From Ursidibacter maritimus (lineage in GTDB: Bacteria; Pseudomonadota; Gammaproteobacteria; Enterobacterales; Pasteurellaceae), in contig NZ_LEKN01000012.1 of NCBI RefSeq assembly GCF_009761395.1, forward strand, positions 1 to 64,000: 64,000 nt of DNA. The letters are read 5' to 3'. The notes beneath the pieces are model-generated. The model did not search any database, had not been told where the DNA came from, and was given only the letters and a program-made list of their open reading frames with translations. Positions 41,247 through 51,146 of this stretch are shown piece by piece. Position 1 is the stretch's first letter. Each line of letters starts with the position of its first letter. The position numbers were made by a program, and so were the translations under genes.

Positions 41247-42203
41247 TTAGTATAATTGTTTTTCTTGTAATTCCAAAATTTCTTTAAGATCATTGAGATT
41301 GTCTGTTTGTTTACCCAATAACCCAGAGAAATACTCTTTACAGTCTAGCATTTCACATTGTTTAAATAGTTCAACAATACTTCTAGCTTTAACATCATCT
41401 TTGTAGAAAGCAATTAGTTTTGAATTCCTTGCTGTTTCATCTACCGAGTTGTAATTGAAATCAAGTGGAATTGATATAAAAGTTATTCTTAGATTAAGAA
41501 GTATATCCTGCAAGCGATTATTCTTATCTGCATCAGAGGTAGAAACTAAGAAAACCTCATATTTGCTGAATAATTCGTTATAAACTTTCTCATCTATACC
41601 ATTCACTTCTAATGTAACTGTAAGTGGAATTTGTTTTTGTAACAATCTAGCAATATATCGTGCAGCACAGAAATGATGGCTACCGCCCTCGTTATGCCAA
41701 GTGAATTCTCTGCTCCATAAATCACAAGTTACATTTTGGTCATTACAGTGGAAAATTTTACTCTCGTAATGAGATAAATTTTTGTTGAGCCACTCCAATG
41801 TAATTTCAGGAATTAAATCTTGGCTATTGGTAATAACAAGTTCATCTAGGCTATTTATTGCTAGTAAATCAGATTTGGATGATGAAATGTTGTTGATAGT
41901 TTGTAATTCCAACCTATGGTTAGGATATGTGTGTGCATAGCTTAATTTGTTGAATAACTGTGCCAATTCATCTTTACGAGATGAACTACCCATACCTTCA
42001 TTTTTACGGAAACGCCATTCAATGCAATGTTTACTCAAGTGTTTCCAAAAGAATCGCCTATATCCCAATCCAATAGTTTTCATATTAACCTTGAAGGAGT
42101 CAGTTTGGAGTAATTCTTGTAACATTTCTCTTTCTAAGGCTTCATATTTGAAGTGTATTAAAACTTTGCGTAAAAAAGGTCTTTGTTTAAAAAAGTTTCG
42201 CAT
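41247..42203 (-). CDS. DUF6685-like protein, possible defence gene
   Basis: A 318-residue soluble protein. The motif FTWHNEGGSHHFCAARYIA near residue 170 recalls the DUF6685 family (from memory, unsure), whose HNEGGSHH segment looks like a ParB/sulfiredoxin-type nucleotide site. The start has GGTAAATCTG upstream, a weak site. Together with Septu and the Abi-like gene it forms a defence-type cargo between the recombinase and the relaxase. The function is unknown. Confidence 0.55.
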   Translation of the reverse strand: MRNFFKQRPFLRKVLIHFKYEALEREMLQELLQTDSFKVNMKTIGLGYRRFFWKHLSKHCIEWRFRKNEGMGSSSRKDELAQLFNKLSYAHTYPNHRLELQTINNISSSKSDLLAINSLDELVITNSQDLIPEITLEWLNKNLSHYESKIFHCNDQNVTCDLWSREFTWHNEGGSHHFCAARYIARLLQKQIPLTVTLEVNGIDEKVYNELFSKYEVFLVSTSDADKNNRLQDILLNLRITFISIPLDFNYNSVDETARNSKLIAFYKDDVKARSIVELFKQCEMLDCKEYFSGLLGKQTDNLNDLKEILELQEKQLY

Positions 42204-42247
42204 CAGATTTACCTCTATATTTGAGAATTACCAGTATTATAGGAACT

Positions 42248-42302
42248 AATAAATTAGTTTCACTAATTTATTCTTTTTTCACCCATTAAAACTTGTTTTA
42301 AT
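42248..42302. promoter_or_regulatory. Two inverted repeats in front of the relaxase
   Basis: AATAAATTAGT/ACTAATTTATT (42248-42272, 3-nt loop, followed by CTTTTTT) and ATTAAAAC/GTTTTAAT (42285-42302). The first could be a terminator; the pair could also be part of an origin of transfer, as such sites often sit beside relaxase genes. It fills the 130-bp gap. Confidence 0.35.
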
Positions 42303-42333
42303 GAATTAATGATTATTTCATCTATTACATATT

Positions 42334-44385
42334 ATGCTGAATATTATAAGAAAACTTGTCAAAAAACCTAAATCAGACATATCAGAGTCTAAAACTAAGG
42401 AAATTACAGAAGGATGGCATCAACCATTACCTGCAGCAGAATTATTAAATACACCACTTAGACAGCAATACTTATCGACTATTTGGCAAAATGTGTCTAT
42501 GACGCCTGAAATGTTTAAGACTTTTTATAGGGAGCCAATAGAGAAGTATGCTGAAATGGTTCAGTTATTGCCCGCATCAGAATCTCACCATCATTCTCAT
42601 ATAGGTGGAATGCTCGATCACGGTCTGGAAGTCATATCTATAGCAGCAAAATTAAGACAAAGTTATATTCTGCCTCAGAATGCGATTCCTGAAGAACAAT
42701 CTAAGCAACGAGATGTGTGGACTGCAGTTGTTATTTATGCGGCACTACTACACGATATTGGCAAATGTGCTGTTGATATTGAAGTTGTTTTAAGGGATGG
42801 AAGTAGATGGTTTCCCTGGCAAGGTATACCAAAACAGCCATATAACTTTCGTTATATAAAAGGTAGAAATTATGATTTACACCCTGCGTTAGGTGGTTTT
42901 TTTGCCAACTTACTTATCCCTAAATCAGCATTTGATTGGATTGCCCCGTTTCCTAAGGCTTTCTCTGATCTAATGTATTTTGTTGCTGGTCATACTGATA
43001 AATCAGGGATTCTGTCTGAAATTATACAAAAAGCAGATCAAATTAGTGTTACGATGGCTTTAGGCGGTGATCCTAATAAGCTAGCAGAAAAACCTCAAAT
43101 GTCTTTTGCCAAACAATTATTAATTGCTTTACGCCAGGTTATTGAGAACTACAAATTCAATACCCAACAAGGAGGATGCGATGGTTGGCTAACGCATGAT
43201 GGACTATGGGTAATGAGTAAAAGCACTGCTGATAATATTCGAGCTGTTTTGATAAAACAAGGCATTGCAGTGCCTAGTCAAAATGGGAAGTTATTTGATG
43301 AGTTACAAACGCATAAGTTGATTGATATTACTTCTGATGGAAAAGCGATTTGGAGTTGTAAAGTAACTTCTAATCAAGGCTGGACACACGATAAGCCTTT
43401 TTCATTATTGAGAATACCTGCCCATATAGTTTGGGAAAGTATTGATGATCGCCCAACGCTATTTGAAGGTAGAGTTGAATTTAATGGTAATGTTGACTCA
43501 CAAGGGGGTAATGAACTACTTCATATGGATGTAACATCCCCACCTTTAACAACACAAAACAATAGTGAGATTGATCCAAATATTAATCAATCAGTGTCAA
43601 TTATGGAAGATATTCCACAAGCCGAATCCTCTGGGGCAGATTTTGAATCGCCTATAGTAGAAAATGTAGAGATGTTGAGTGGAATAGCGATTAAACATAC
43701 ATCACAACCAGTAGAAAATATCAATACAGATACATCCTTAGAATTTGTCCTAGATATGTTCCCTGTGTCAGGTATTGAAAGTATAAATACTGAGTCAGTA
43801 AATCAGACTTCAGTAATAATTGAGCCAGTAATAGATGCTGCCACTATTAATAATGAAACAGTAGCAGAGCAACAAAGACCACAACAAAAATTGAAATCAG
43901 AGGGTAGTTCAAAGAAAGCTAGAGTAACAAAAACCAATGTGTCCAAAGCCAATACAGATATAGACATATCGAATGAGCAATATGATACTAACCCAGAGTT
44001 AGATCCACTAAAATTCATTGATTGGATAAAGGCTGGAATTATTTCAGGTAGTCTTTTTGTGAACCGTCCAAATGCAGTAATACATAAGGTAGAGGATCAT
44101 CTATTTCTTGTTACGCCAAGTATATTTAAGATATATTTGAGAGATGTAGTGAAGCGCACTGATACGGCATCATGGGAGTTACTACAGAAGCGTTTCCAAA
44201 CTCTAGGCATACACCGTAGACAGCACCTTGAAGGGGATAGCCGAAATATTTGGAAATGTTCAGTGATTGGACCTAATAAGAAATCAGAATTAAGTGGTTT
44301 TTTGATTCAGGATCCTAAATTACTTATTGGGGACAAGATTTTTTTAAACAACCAATGGTTGACATTACGAGGAGAATTGAAATGA
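42334..44385 (+). CDS. traI: MOBH-type relaxase (TraI_2 domain)
   Basis: A 683-residue relaxase that nicks the element DNA for transfer. The N-terminal TraI_2 domain carries an HD-hydrolase-like metal site: HHHSHIGGMLDH near residue 86 and LLHDIGK near residue 140. A low-complexity linker (about 370-545) precedes the C-terminal TraI_2_C domain (FIDWIKAGIISGSLFVNRPN). The ribosome site is weak. The stop overlaps an ATG (ATGA, 44382-44385) belonging to the integrase. Confidence 0.9.
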   Translation: MLNIIRKLVKKPKSDISESKTKEITEGWHQPLPAAELLNTPLRQQYLSTIWQNVSMTPEMFKTFYREPIEKYAEMVQLLPASESHHHSHIGGMLDHGLEVISIAAKLRQSYILPQNAIPEEQSKQRDVWTAVVIYAALLHDIGKCAVDIEVVLRDGSRWFPWQGIPKQPYNFRYIKGRNYDLHPALGGFFANLLIPKSAFDWIAPFPKAFSDLMYFVAGHTDKSGILSEIIQKADQISVTMALGGDPNKLAEKPQMSFAKQLLIALRQVIENYKFNTQQGGCDGWLTHDGLWVMSKSTADNIRAVLIKQGIAVPSQNGKLFDELQTHKLIDITSDGKAIWSCKVTSNQGWTHDKPFSLLRIPAHIVWESIDDRPTLFEGRVEFNGNVDSQGGNELLHMDVTSPPLTTQNNSEIDPNINQSVSIMEDIPQAESSGADFESPIVENVEMLSGIAIKHTSQPVENINTDTSLEFVLDMFPVSGIESINTESVNQTSVIIEPVIDAATINNETVAEQQRPQQKLKSEGSSKKARVTKTNVSKANTDIDISNEQYDTNPELDPLKFIDWIKAGIISGSLFVNRPNAVIHKVEDHLFLVTPSIFKIYLRDVVKRTDTASWELLQKRFQTLGIHRRQHLEGDSRNIWKCSVIGPNKKSELSGFLIQDPKLLIGDKIFLNNQWLTLRGELK

Positions 44386-45282
44386 CTTTTGACCAATTTC
44401 TAGAAATGTTTTTTAAAATATAAGAACTTGCGACCTAATACCGTGAGAAGCTATAAAAATGTAGTTACTCAATTATTGAATCAATATCCAAATTTAAAAC
44501 CGCAAGAAATTACAGATGAACATATCATTGAGTGGCGAAATATTATGCTTCAGAAAGCAAAACCCATTAGTTGGAATAATTATGCTCGTCACCTGAGAAG
44601 TATCTATAATTTTGGCATTGAAAATGAACTATTGATATTTAGAAAGAATCCTTTCAAAGCCTTTTTTGTGAGAGAGGGTAAAGAGAAAAAGAAAACGTAT
44701 ACTGATGCAGAATTAAAAGTTATAGACGGTCTATTTGATAATGAGTACTGGCTTGATCGGTATCTTTCCCCTAGGTGGTTTATAGCTGCAATAATCAAAG
44801 TGTTTCGATATACAGGTATGCGTCAAAGTCAGCTAGTAAATTTAAAAATTCAAGACATTGACTTATCTAGACGAGTTATCTGTATTTCCTCAACAACAAA
44901 TAAAAATCACAATTATCACGAAATTCCTATATCCACTCATTTATATCCTTTTTTGGAAAAAATGGTTTATGAAATGAAAATACGTAAGCGGGTTGGCACA
45001 GATCAGTTATTTAATTTAAATGTTGTTTCTCGTAGAACATTAAACCGTAAACGAAATATGTCAGTGCATCAATTAGAAAACATCTTCAGGCATATATCAA
45101 AGATAGTAGGGTTTCGTGTTTCATCTCACCGTTTTCGACATACCATAGCTACTAAATTAATGAAGAATCCTGATAATTTATATATAACAAAGCAACTATT
45201 AGGGCATTCTGATCTCAAAGTAACGCTAAGCTATATTGAATATCATAGTGATATGCTTAGATCTTGCGTAGATAAATTATAG
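44382..45282 (+). pseudogene. int: Tyrosine integrase, start separated by a +1 frameshift
   Basis: The catalytic part (from TTG 44428, 284 residues) is intact: Arg in TGMRQSQL near residue 132, HRFRH near 234, LLGHSD and the Tyr near 269 (SYIEY). The well-placed ATG 44382 (GGAG upstream, overlapping the relaxase stop) begins MTFDQFLEMFFK, but one surplus A in the run 44415-44418 leads to a stop at 44421. Removing it joins the text seamlessly (FFKYKNLRPNTVRS). So either the gene is broken, shifted during translation, or started at TTG without a ribosome site. It lies 285 bp from attR and should drive integration and excision at tRNA-Leu. Confidence 0.75.
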
Positions 45283-45295
45283 ATGGTTATAGCAA

Positions 45296-45335
45296 AATGT
45301 AGGAGATTAAATTGGAGTTAGCCTTCTACATTTTT
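45296..45335 (+). terminator. Terminator of int
   Basis: AATGTAG-AG pairs with CT-CTACATT around a 17-nt loop, followed by TTTTT. Confidence 0.6.
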
Positions 45336-45493
45336 ATTGATCTATATAAAAATTATACCATTCTTCCAGTCTTGTAAAATCACAACAGAAATTTTCAAAA
45401 CCAAAGCGTCTTGTAATTAAATTGAGATAATATTCACATAACGAAAATTTTCTAGTCTTCTAGGCTTTACACGAAGTTTTTTCTGAGTAGAAT

Positions 45494-45540
45494 GGATCCT
45501 GTTTAGAGTGAAAAATACTCTGAACACGATCCCTTTTTTT
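45494..45540 (+). terminator. Strong terminator at the element end
   Basis: GGATC/GATCC, GTT/AAC and AGAGT/ACTCT blocks form a long hairpin (45494-45532) followed by T7. It insulates the element from the chromosome. The rest of 45336-45493 shows no gene. Confidence 0.8.
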
Positions 45541-45566
45541 AATATAGCCTGGTATCTTGGACGGAT

Positions 45567-45623
45567 GATTCAAAATCCGCCGCCCTTAAAAGCGTGTCGG
45601 TTCGAGTCCGACCACTGGCACCA
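45567..45623 (+). other. attR: 3' remnant of tRNA-Leu(CAA)
   Basis: The 3' half of a tRNA-Leu: anticodon loop TTCAAAA, variable arm, T-arm GTCGG-TTCGAGT-CCGAC (45596-45612), acceptor strand CACTGGC, A73 and CCA to 45623. The expected 5' acceptor GCCAGTG and D-arm are missing upstream, where element DNA takes over. This is the duplicate left by integration at the 3' end of the tRNA gene; the intact tRNA should be at the other end of the element. Confidence 0.85.
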
Positions 45624-45763
45624 ACCCATTATTTTAGCTTTTCGTGACCTTTCGTAAAAAATAACATCTCCTAATAATCAAAAGCCTTCAAAATTTTTGA
45701 CTTGTGTTTTAGTGGTGTAATGGAAAAAATAGCTGCTGATTTAAGTATAATGAAAAAATTCAT

Positions 45764-45793
45764 CTGTAGAAGATCAGAACCGATCCTCTACAG
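45764..45793 (-). terminator. Terminator of clpB
   Basis: CTGTAGAAGATC and GATCCTCTACAG form a hairpin with a 6-nt loop. On the minus strand A/T-rich sequence with a T-run follows. Confidence 0.7.
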
Positions 45794-45809
45794 CTTATAT
45801 ATTAAACCC

Positions 45810-48383
45810 TTACTGCACCGCAATAATTTGTCCATTTTGGTAATCAACTACAACATCTTTATTCGGTAGCAATTTACCTGATAGAATTTGCTGTGCAAGT
45901 GAGTTTTCCACTTCTTGTTGAATAGCTCGTTTAAGCGGTCTTGCTCCAAAGAGAGGATCAAAGCCTGCATTACCAATATGATCAACTGCGGCATCTGTTA
46001 CGGTAACGTGATAACCACGTTCCGCCATACGTTTAATTAAGCGTTGTAATTGAATTCGAGCAATTGCACGAATATTCGCTTTATCTAGTGGGTGGAATAC
46101 CACAGTTTCATCAATACGGTTAATAAACTCTGGTCGGAAATGTTGCCCGACGACACTCATTACGATATTTTTCATCTCGTCATAGCTCATATTCTCTGCA
46201 TTTTCTTGAATCAAATGTGACCCTAAATTTGATGTCATAATGACAACAGTATTGCGAAAATCAACGGTTCTACCCTGTCCATCGGTTAAACGCCCATCAT
46301 CAAGTACCTGAAGTAAAATGTTAAATACATCAGGGTGTGCTTTTTCTACTTCATCAAGCAGGATAACCGAATATGGACGGCGACGAACAGCTTCAGTTAA
46401 ATATCCACCTTCTTCATAACCTACATATCCTGGTGGAGCTCCAACTAAGCGAGATACACTATGCTTTTCCATAAACTCTGACATATCAATACGCACCATT
46501 GCATCTTCACTATCAAATAAGAAGTTAGCAAGGGTTTTACAGAGTTCCGTTTTACCGACACCTGTTGGCCCTAAGAATAAGAAAGATCCGATTGGTCGAT
46601 TTGGGTCAGACAGTCCAGCTCGGCTACGACGAATCGCATTCGCTACCGCATCTACCGCTTCTGATTGTCCAATCACACGTTTATGTAAAACGTCTTCCAT
46701 TTTAAGCAGTTTCTCTTTTTCTCCTTCCATCATTTTAGAGACTGGAATACCCGTTGCTTTTGAAAGCACTTCGGCAATTTCTTCATCAGTTACTTTGGTT
46801 CTTAATAACTGATTTTCCGCATTTTCATCTTCTCGTTTTTGTGCTTCTGCAAGCTGTTTCTCCAAATCAGGAATAACACCATATTGCAGTTCAGCCATTT
46901 TCTCAAAGTTATTCTCACGACGAGCTTGTTCCATTTTCAAACGAGCATCTTCTAATTTCTCTTTAATATTCTGAGTACCTAATAAGGCAGACTTTTCTGC
47001 TTTCCAAACGTCTTCTAATTCCGCATATTCACGCTCACGAGCGGTGAGATCTTGGGTTAATTTTGCAAGTCTTTGGCGACTGGCTTCATCATCTTCTTTT
47101 TGCAGTGCTTGTTGCTCTAATTTTAGTTGGATAATACGGCGTTCCAAACGATCTAATGGCTCAGGCTTAGAATCAATTTCCATACGCAAGCTAGATGCCG
47201 CTTCATCAATTAAATCAATCGCTTTATCGGGTAACTGGCGATCTGAAATATAACGATGCGAGAGTGTCGCAGCCGCTACGATTGCAGGGTCAGTAATTTG
47301 AACGTGATGATGAAGTTCATAGCGTTCTTTTAATCCACGCAAAATAGCGATGGTATCTTCCACTGTCGGCTCATCAACCAACACTTTCTGGAAACGACGT
47401 TCAAGAGCCGCATCTTTCTCAATATATTGGCGATATTCATCAAGTGTTGTCGCTCCAACACAGTGTAATTCTCCACGAGCAAGAGAAGGCTTGAGTAAAT
47501 TGCCTGCGTCCATTGCACCATCGGTTTTTCCTGCACCCACCATTGTATGAATTTCATCAATAAAGAGAATAACTTGTCCTTCTTCTTTGGCTAATTCATT
47601 TAATACCGCTTTTAGACGCTCTTCAAACTCACCACGATATTTTGCCCCTGCAATCAATGCGCCCATATCTAATGAGAGAACTCGTTTATTTTTTAAGCCT
47701 TCAGGCACTTCATTATTCACAATACGTTGTGCCAAACCTTCTACAATCGCTGTTTTACCTACCCCTGGTTCACCAATCAGCACAGGATTATTTTTGGTTC
47801 GACGCTGTAAAACTTGAACAGCTCGGCGAATTTCTTCATCGCGTCCGATAACAGGATCTAACTTGCCACTTTTTGCTCTTTCTGTTAGATCAATTGTATA
47901 TTTTTGCAATGCTTGACGAGTTTCTTCTGCATTTTGACTGTTCACGTTTTCTCCCCCACGAATTTGTTTAATTGCCGAACTAATTTTTTCTTTCGTTAAT
48001 CCATACTGCTTGAATAATTTGCCTACTTCGCCATTATCATCTAATAGAGCTAAGACAAATAACTCTGACGATACAAAACTATCGCCAAATTGCTGAGCTA
48101 ATTTATCGCATTGATTTAATAAGCGGAAAAGCTGCTGTGAAGGCTGAATATTCGTGCCTTCCACTTGCGGAAAACGCTGTATAATCGTTTCCAATTCTTG
48201 AGCCAATTTAGCTGGTACCACATTTAATGTACTCAATAACGGAGCAACCGAACCATCATTTTGTTTTAATAATGCTAACAATAAATGTGCTGGTTCAATG
48301 TAGGCATTATCTTTTCCAACTGCAATAGACTGTGCATCTGCAATCGCAGATTGGAATTTACTGGTAAATCTATCAATATTCAT
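45810..48383 (-). CDS. clpB: ATP-dependent disaggregase ClpB
   Basis: An 857-residue Hsp100 chaperone that solubilises aggregates with DnaK. Seen in order: Clp N-domain ([18 protein letters not shown] start), first AAA module with GEPGVGKT, coiled-coil middle domain (about residues 400-525), second AAA module with GPTGVGKT. The length is normal. ATG 48383 has GAGGA; an upstream frame to 48416 is ignored. A heat-shock promoter lies at 48457-48484. Confidence 0.97.
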   Translation of the reverse strand: MNIDRFTSKFQSAIADAQSIAVGKDNAYIEPAHLLLALLKQNDGSVAPLLSTLNVVPAKLAQELETIIQRFPQVEGTNIQPSQQLFRLLNQCDKLAQQFGDSFVSSELFVLALLDDNGEVGKLFKQYGLTKEKISSAIKQIRGGENVNSQNAEETRQALQKYTIDLTERAKSGKLDPVIGRDEEIRRAVQVLQRRTKNNPVLIGEPGVGKTAIVEGLAQRIVNNEVPEGLKNKRVLSLDMGALIAGAKYRGEFEERLKAVLNELAKEEGQVILFIDEIHTMVGAGKTDGAMDAGNLLKPSLARGELHCVGATTLDEYRQYIEKDAALERRFQKVLVDEPTVEDTIAILRGLKERYELHHHVQITDPAIVAAATLSHRYISDRQLPDKAIDLIDEAASSLRMEIDSKPEPLDRLERRIIQLKLEQQALQKEDDEASRQRLAKLTQDLTAREREYAELEDVWKAEKSALLGTQNIKEKLEDARLKMEQARRENNFEKMAELQYGVIPDLEKQLAEAQKREDENAENQLLRTKVTDEEIAEVLSKATGIPVSKMMEGEKEKLLKMEDVLHKRVIGQSEAVDAVANAIRRSRAGLSDPNRPIGSFLFLGPTGVGKTELCKTLANFLFDSEDAMVRIDMSEFMEKHSVSRLVGAPPGYVGYEEGGYLTEAVRRRPYSVILLDEVEKAHPDVFNILLQVLDDGRLTDGQGRTVDFRNTVVIMTSNLGSHLIQENAENMSYDEMKNIVMSVVGQHFRPEFINRIDETVVFHPLDKANIRAIARIQLQRLIKRMAERGYHVTVTDAAVDHIGNAGFDPLFGARPLKRAIQQEVENSLAQQILSGKLLPNKDVVVDYQNGQIIAVQ

Positions 48384-48456
48384 ATTTTTCCTCAAAATTC
48401 TTCTGTTGTTGAACATTCTGACATTGAGAGATTGAACCCTCTCTTAACAAAACAAT

Positions 48457-48484
48457 AAATTGGGATTGTCAAGTCAATTTCAAG
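48457..48484 (-). promoter_or_regulatory. Sigma-32 (heat-shock) promoter of clpB
   Basis: On the minus strand CTTGAAA (-35, 48478-48484), a 13-bp spacer and CCCAATTT (-10, 48457-48464) closely match the RpoH consensus. Confidence 0.75.
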
Positions 48485-48511
48485 TAAAAATGTGAATAAG
48501 ATCACAAAATC

Positions 48512-49264
48512 TTATTTAATTGAATAAAAATCAAGTAAATTCAATCTTGTCTGGCTAATGACAGACAAAACAGATAAACCTTTTAATCTTGCAATTTGCT
48601 CAATAGCAGCCCTAAGCTGTTTTTCAATTTCAATTGGCTCAAAACCTTGATGTAGCCAAGGCGCATCGGTTTCAATCATTAGGCGAGAAAGGGGAAATTG
48701 CTTTACCACCCTTTGTGTTTTAGGATTATGTAGAATATCTGGGGTTACGCTAACGTAATACGGCGTATGCAAAACTTCATTTAACATTTCATCACTGGCT
48801 TTAAACCAATGAAAATGAGCTTTCTTTACTTGATACTTACTCAGTAAGGACAAAGCAATATCCGTATCATCATATACAATGTGCAAATTTAGTGGCAAAT
48901 CATACCGCTTACTGAGCTGAATAAATTGTTCAAATAAATCAATATAAGGCTGATAATCTAAATTTGGTTGTGTTTGTTTTAGATAGTAAGGCAACCCCAC
49001 TTCTCCACAAGCGGTCAGATATTGATGATTTTTCGCAATCCAATCGAACAAGCGATTTTGTTCATTTTCAGTCGGTAAATCTTGTTCAGGGTGAAAACCA
49101 GCACAGCAATAGATATGTGGAAAACGATTCTTTAAAGATAGCAAACGTTCGCTACTTTCCAAATTCGTTGCTACAGCAATGAACCCTTGTAAATTGGGGT
49201 TAGCACAAATCTGAATAATTTGTTCATCTGAAAATTGATCTAAATGAATATGTCCATCAAACAT
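48512..49264 (-). CDS. TatD family metal-dependent hydrolase
   Basis: A 250-residue amidohydrolase-fold protein. MFDGHIHLDQF (HxH metal motif), GEVGLPYY (Glu), and MIETDAPWLH (Asp) are the usual TatD metal ligands. The family members are DNases or tRNA/peptide-related hydrolases; the exact substrate is unknown. It stands alone behind the clpB promoter. Confidence 0.85.
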   Translation of the reverse strand: MFDGHIHLDQFSDEQIIQICANPNLQGFIAVATNLESSERLLSLKNRFPHIYCCAGFHPEQDLPTENEQNRLFDWIAKNHQYLTACGEVGLPYYLKQTQPNLDYQPYIDLFEQFIQLSKRYDLPLNLHIVYDDTDIALSLLSKYQVKKAHFHWFKASDEMLNEVLHTPYYVSVTPDILHNPKTQRVVKQFPLSRLMIETDAPWLHQGFEPIEIEKQLRAAIEQIARLKGLSVLSVISQTRLNLLDFYSIK

Positions 49265-49564
49265 TGTTTAAATTACATTCTAAAAATAAGTAATCCTTAG
49301 TATAAATTTAATTCGTATTTGTTCTAAGACTTCTTTTCAAATTTTTGATTTATATCACATTTTTCTAAATGCTTATCATCATTCACATCACTGCTATCGG
49401 TAAGCGATAAATCAGGTATAACAGCACCTGAATCGATTGAACTGTGCTTAGGAATTATTTTGTGGCTAATGTCGATTGCTAGTTATGATAATCTATTTAA
49501 TACACAATCACACAAATTTACAAAATTTAGTTTTTCATAAACTAGTCACATAAATATCCAAATA
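49265..49564. other. Intergenic stretch, no gene seen
   Basis: About 300 bp between tatD-like and dapA. It contains a CRP-like half-palindrome (TTGATTTATATCACA, 49345-49359) and a hairpin TCAGGT/ACCTGA near 49412. No frame with a ribosome site was found. A small RNA is possible but not shown. Confidence 0.4.
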
Positions 49565-49599
49565 TAAAGGCCGTTCTGTATGATACTGAACGGCCTTTA
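49565..49599 (-). terminator. Terminator of dapA
   Basis: TAAAGGCCGTTC (49565-49576) pairs perfectly with GAACGGCCTTTA (49588-49599). Confidence 0.85.
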
Positions 49600-49614
49600 T
49601 ACGATTACTAGAAA

Positions 49615-50502
49615 TTATACTAAACCTGCTTGCTGTAAGGCTGCTAATACTTTCGGTTGAGCAGATTCAGAAAGCGTAGTTAATGGTAAGCGTAATGTTG
49701 GCTGACTAATTAGCCCCATTTTGTAGGCAGCCCATTTCACTGGAATTGGATTTGCTTCAACAAAAAGATCGCGATGTAACGCCATTAAACGCTGGTTAAT
49801 TTGTTCTGCTTCTTCAAACTCACCTGCTAATGCTAAATTACACATTTTTGCCATATCCGCAGCTGCAAGATTATTTGTAACAGAAATAACGCCTTGTCCA
49901 CCAAGTTTCATTGACTCTAACCCAGTAGAATCATCGCCACTTAAGAAAATAAAATCATCGCCTGCAAGCTGTTTAATCAACGGCAGGCGACTTAAATCAC
50001 CCGTTGCTTCTTTAATACCAACGATATTTGGAATTTTTGCCAAACGCCCTACTGTTTCAGGTTTTAAGTCACTTCCTGTACGACTAGGAACATTATAAAG
50101 GAGTTGTGGTAAATCGGTACTTTCTGCAATTGCTTTATAGTGTAAGTACATTCCTTCTTGGGTTGGTTTATTGTAATAAGGAACTACACTTAAACAGCCT
50201 GCAACACCACTATCTGCTAATAATTTAGTCATCACAATCGCTTCGCTTGTTGCATTAGAACCTGTCCCAGCAATAATCGGAATACGTCCTGCTGCATATT
50301 CCACCGCTTTTTTAATCACTTTAACATTTTCATCAATACTTAATGTTGTAGATTCCCCTGTAGTACCGACAGAAACAATAGCGTGAGTGCCTGATTGAAT
50401 ATGAAATTCAATTAAATTTTTTAATTCATCGAAATTGATTTCACCCTCATTCATTGGCGTAAGCAGTGCAACAATACTGCCTGAAAAAAGTGGTTTTGCC
50501 AT
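49615..50502 (-). CDS. dapA: 4-hydroxy-tetrahydrodipicolinate synthase
   Basis: A 295-residue class I aldolase-type enzyme that condenses pyruvate with aspartate semialdehyde, the first step of the lysine/diaminopimelate branch. [10 protein letters not shown], the catalytic Tyr near residue 136 (YNVPSRTG) and the Schiff-base Lys near 164 (GIKEATGD) are present. The length is standard. No lysine riboswitch was evident upstream. Confidence 0.97.
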   Translation of the reverse strand: MAKPLFSGSIVALLTPMNEGEINFDELKNLIEFHIQSGTHAIVSVGTTGESTTLSIDENVKVIKKAVEYAAGRIPIIAGTGSNATSEAIVMTKLLADSGVAGCLSVVPYYNKPTQEGMYLHYKAIAESTDLPQLLYNVPSRTGSDLKPETVGRLAKIPNIVGIKEATGDLSRLPLIKQLAGDDFIFLSGDDSTGLESMKLGGQGVISVTNNLAAADMAKMCNLALAGEFEEAEQINQRLMALHRDLFVEANPIPVKWAAYKMGLISQPTLRLPLTTLSESAQPKVLAALQQAGLV

Positions 50503-50615
50503 TTGTAGCTCCTGGATATTTTTATTGTTTTAAAATTATGAGTAGCTTGCAAAATTCAGTTTAAATATGCAAGCATTTTCTTAGATTTTTGCGAATTTTT
50601 GCTCAAATTCTACCG

Positions 50616-51134
50616 CTATTCAATCCCTTTTTGATAAGACATCATCACTAACGTTCGCCATTTATCTTTTCCTTGTTCATCTTTCCCCATATTTGCAATA
50701 TTTGGGAAACGCCCCCAACACTCAAATTGATGTTTCTTCATTAAATTCATACTGACTTGATTCAATTCAAAGACATAAGCCATTAGGGTATTGATGCCAC
50801 AAGAGAGCATCTGATCTTGCATATACTGAATAATTTGAGAACCGTAGCCTTTGCCTTTGGCACTTTGGTCAAGGTAAATACTAATTTCAGATGTATGCAC
50901 AAACGCAGGGCGTTCATAAAAAGGAGAAAAACTAAACCAACCTACGACATTCTCATCTTCAACTACGGTCCAAAGTGGATATTTTTCGCTGTTGAGATGA
51001 AAATCAAACCATCCTTGGCGACTTTCAACTGTCGCAAAATAGAGATCGGCAGTGACTTGATGAGTGGGAATTGCCTGGTTGTAAATGGCTAAAATAGCTT
51101 CAAAATCCGATGGAACGGCTTTACGGATCTGCAT
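50616..51134 (-). CDS. GNAT family N-acetyltransferase
   Basis: A 172-residue acetyltransferase of the phosphinothricin/methionine-sulfoximine acetyltransferase-like group: MQIRKAVPSDFEAILAIYNQ start, VGWFSFSPF, and the acetyl-CoA loop region SAKGKGYGSQII near residue 92. The substrate is unknown. It lies 12 nt behind the ybhA-like gene on the same strand and is probably co-transcribed. Confidence 0.85.
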   Translation of the reverse strand: MQIRKAVPSDFEAILAIYNQAIPTHQVTADLYFATVESRQGWFDFHLNSEKYPLWTVVEDENVVGWFSFSPFYERPAFVHTSEISIYLDQSAKGKGYGSQIIQYMQDQMLSCGINTLMAYVFELNQVSMNLMKKHQFECWGRFPNIANMGKDEQGKDKWRTLVMMSYQKGIE

Positions 51135-51146
51135 GTTAAATCATCC

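Noticed and set aside
50503-50615. Lysine riboswitch in front of dapA
   Set aside because: The region is about 110 bp, A/T-rich, without the long conserved lysine-riboswitch helices.
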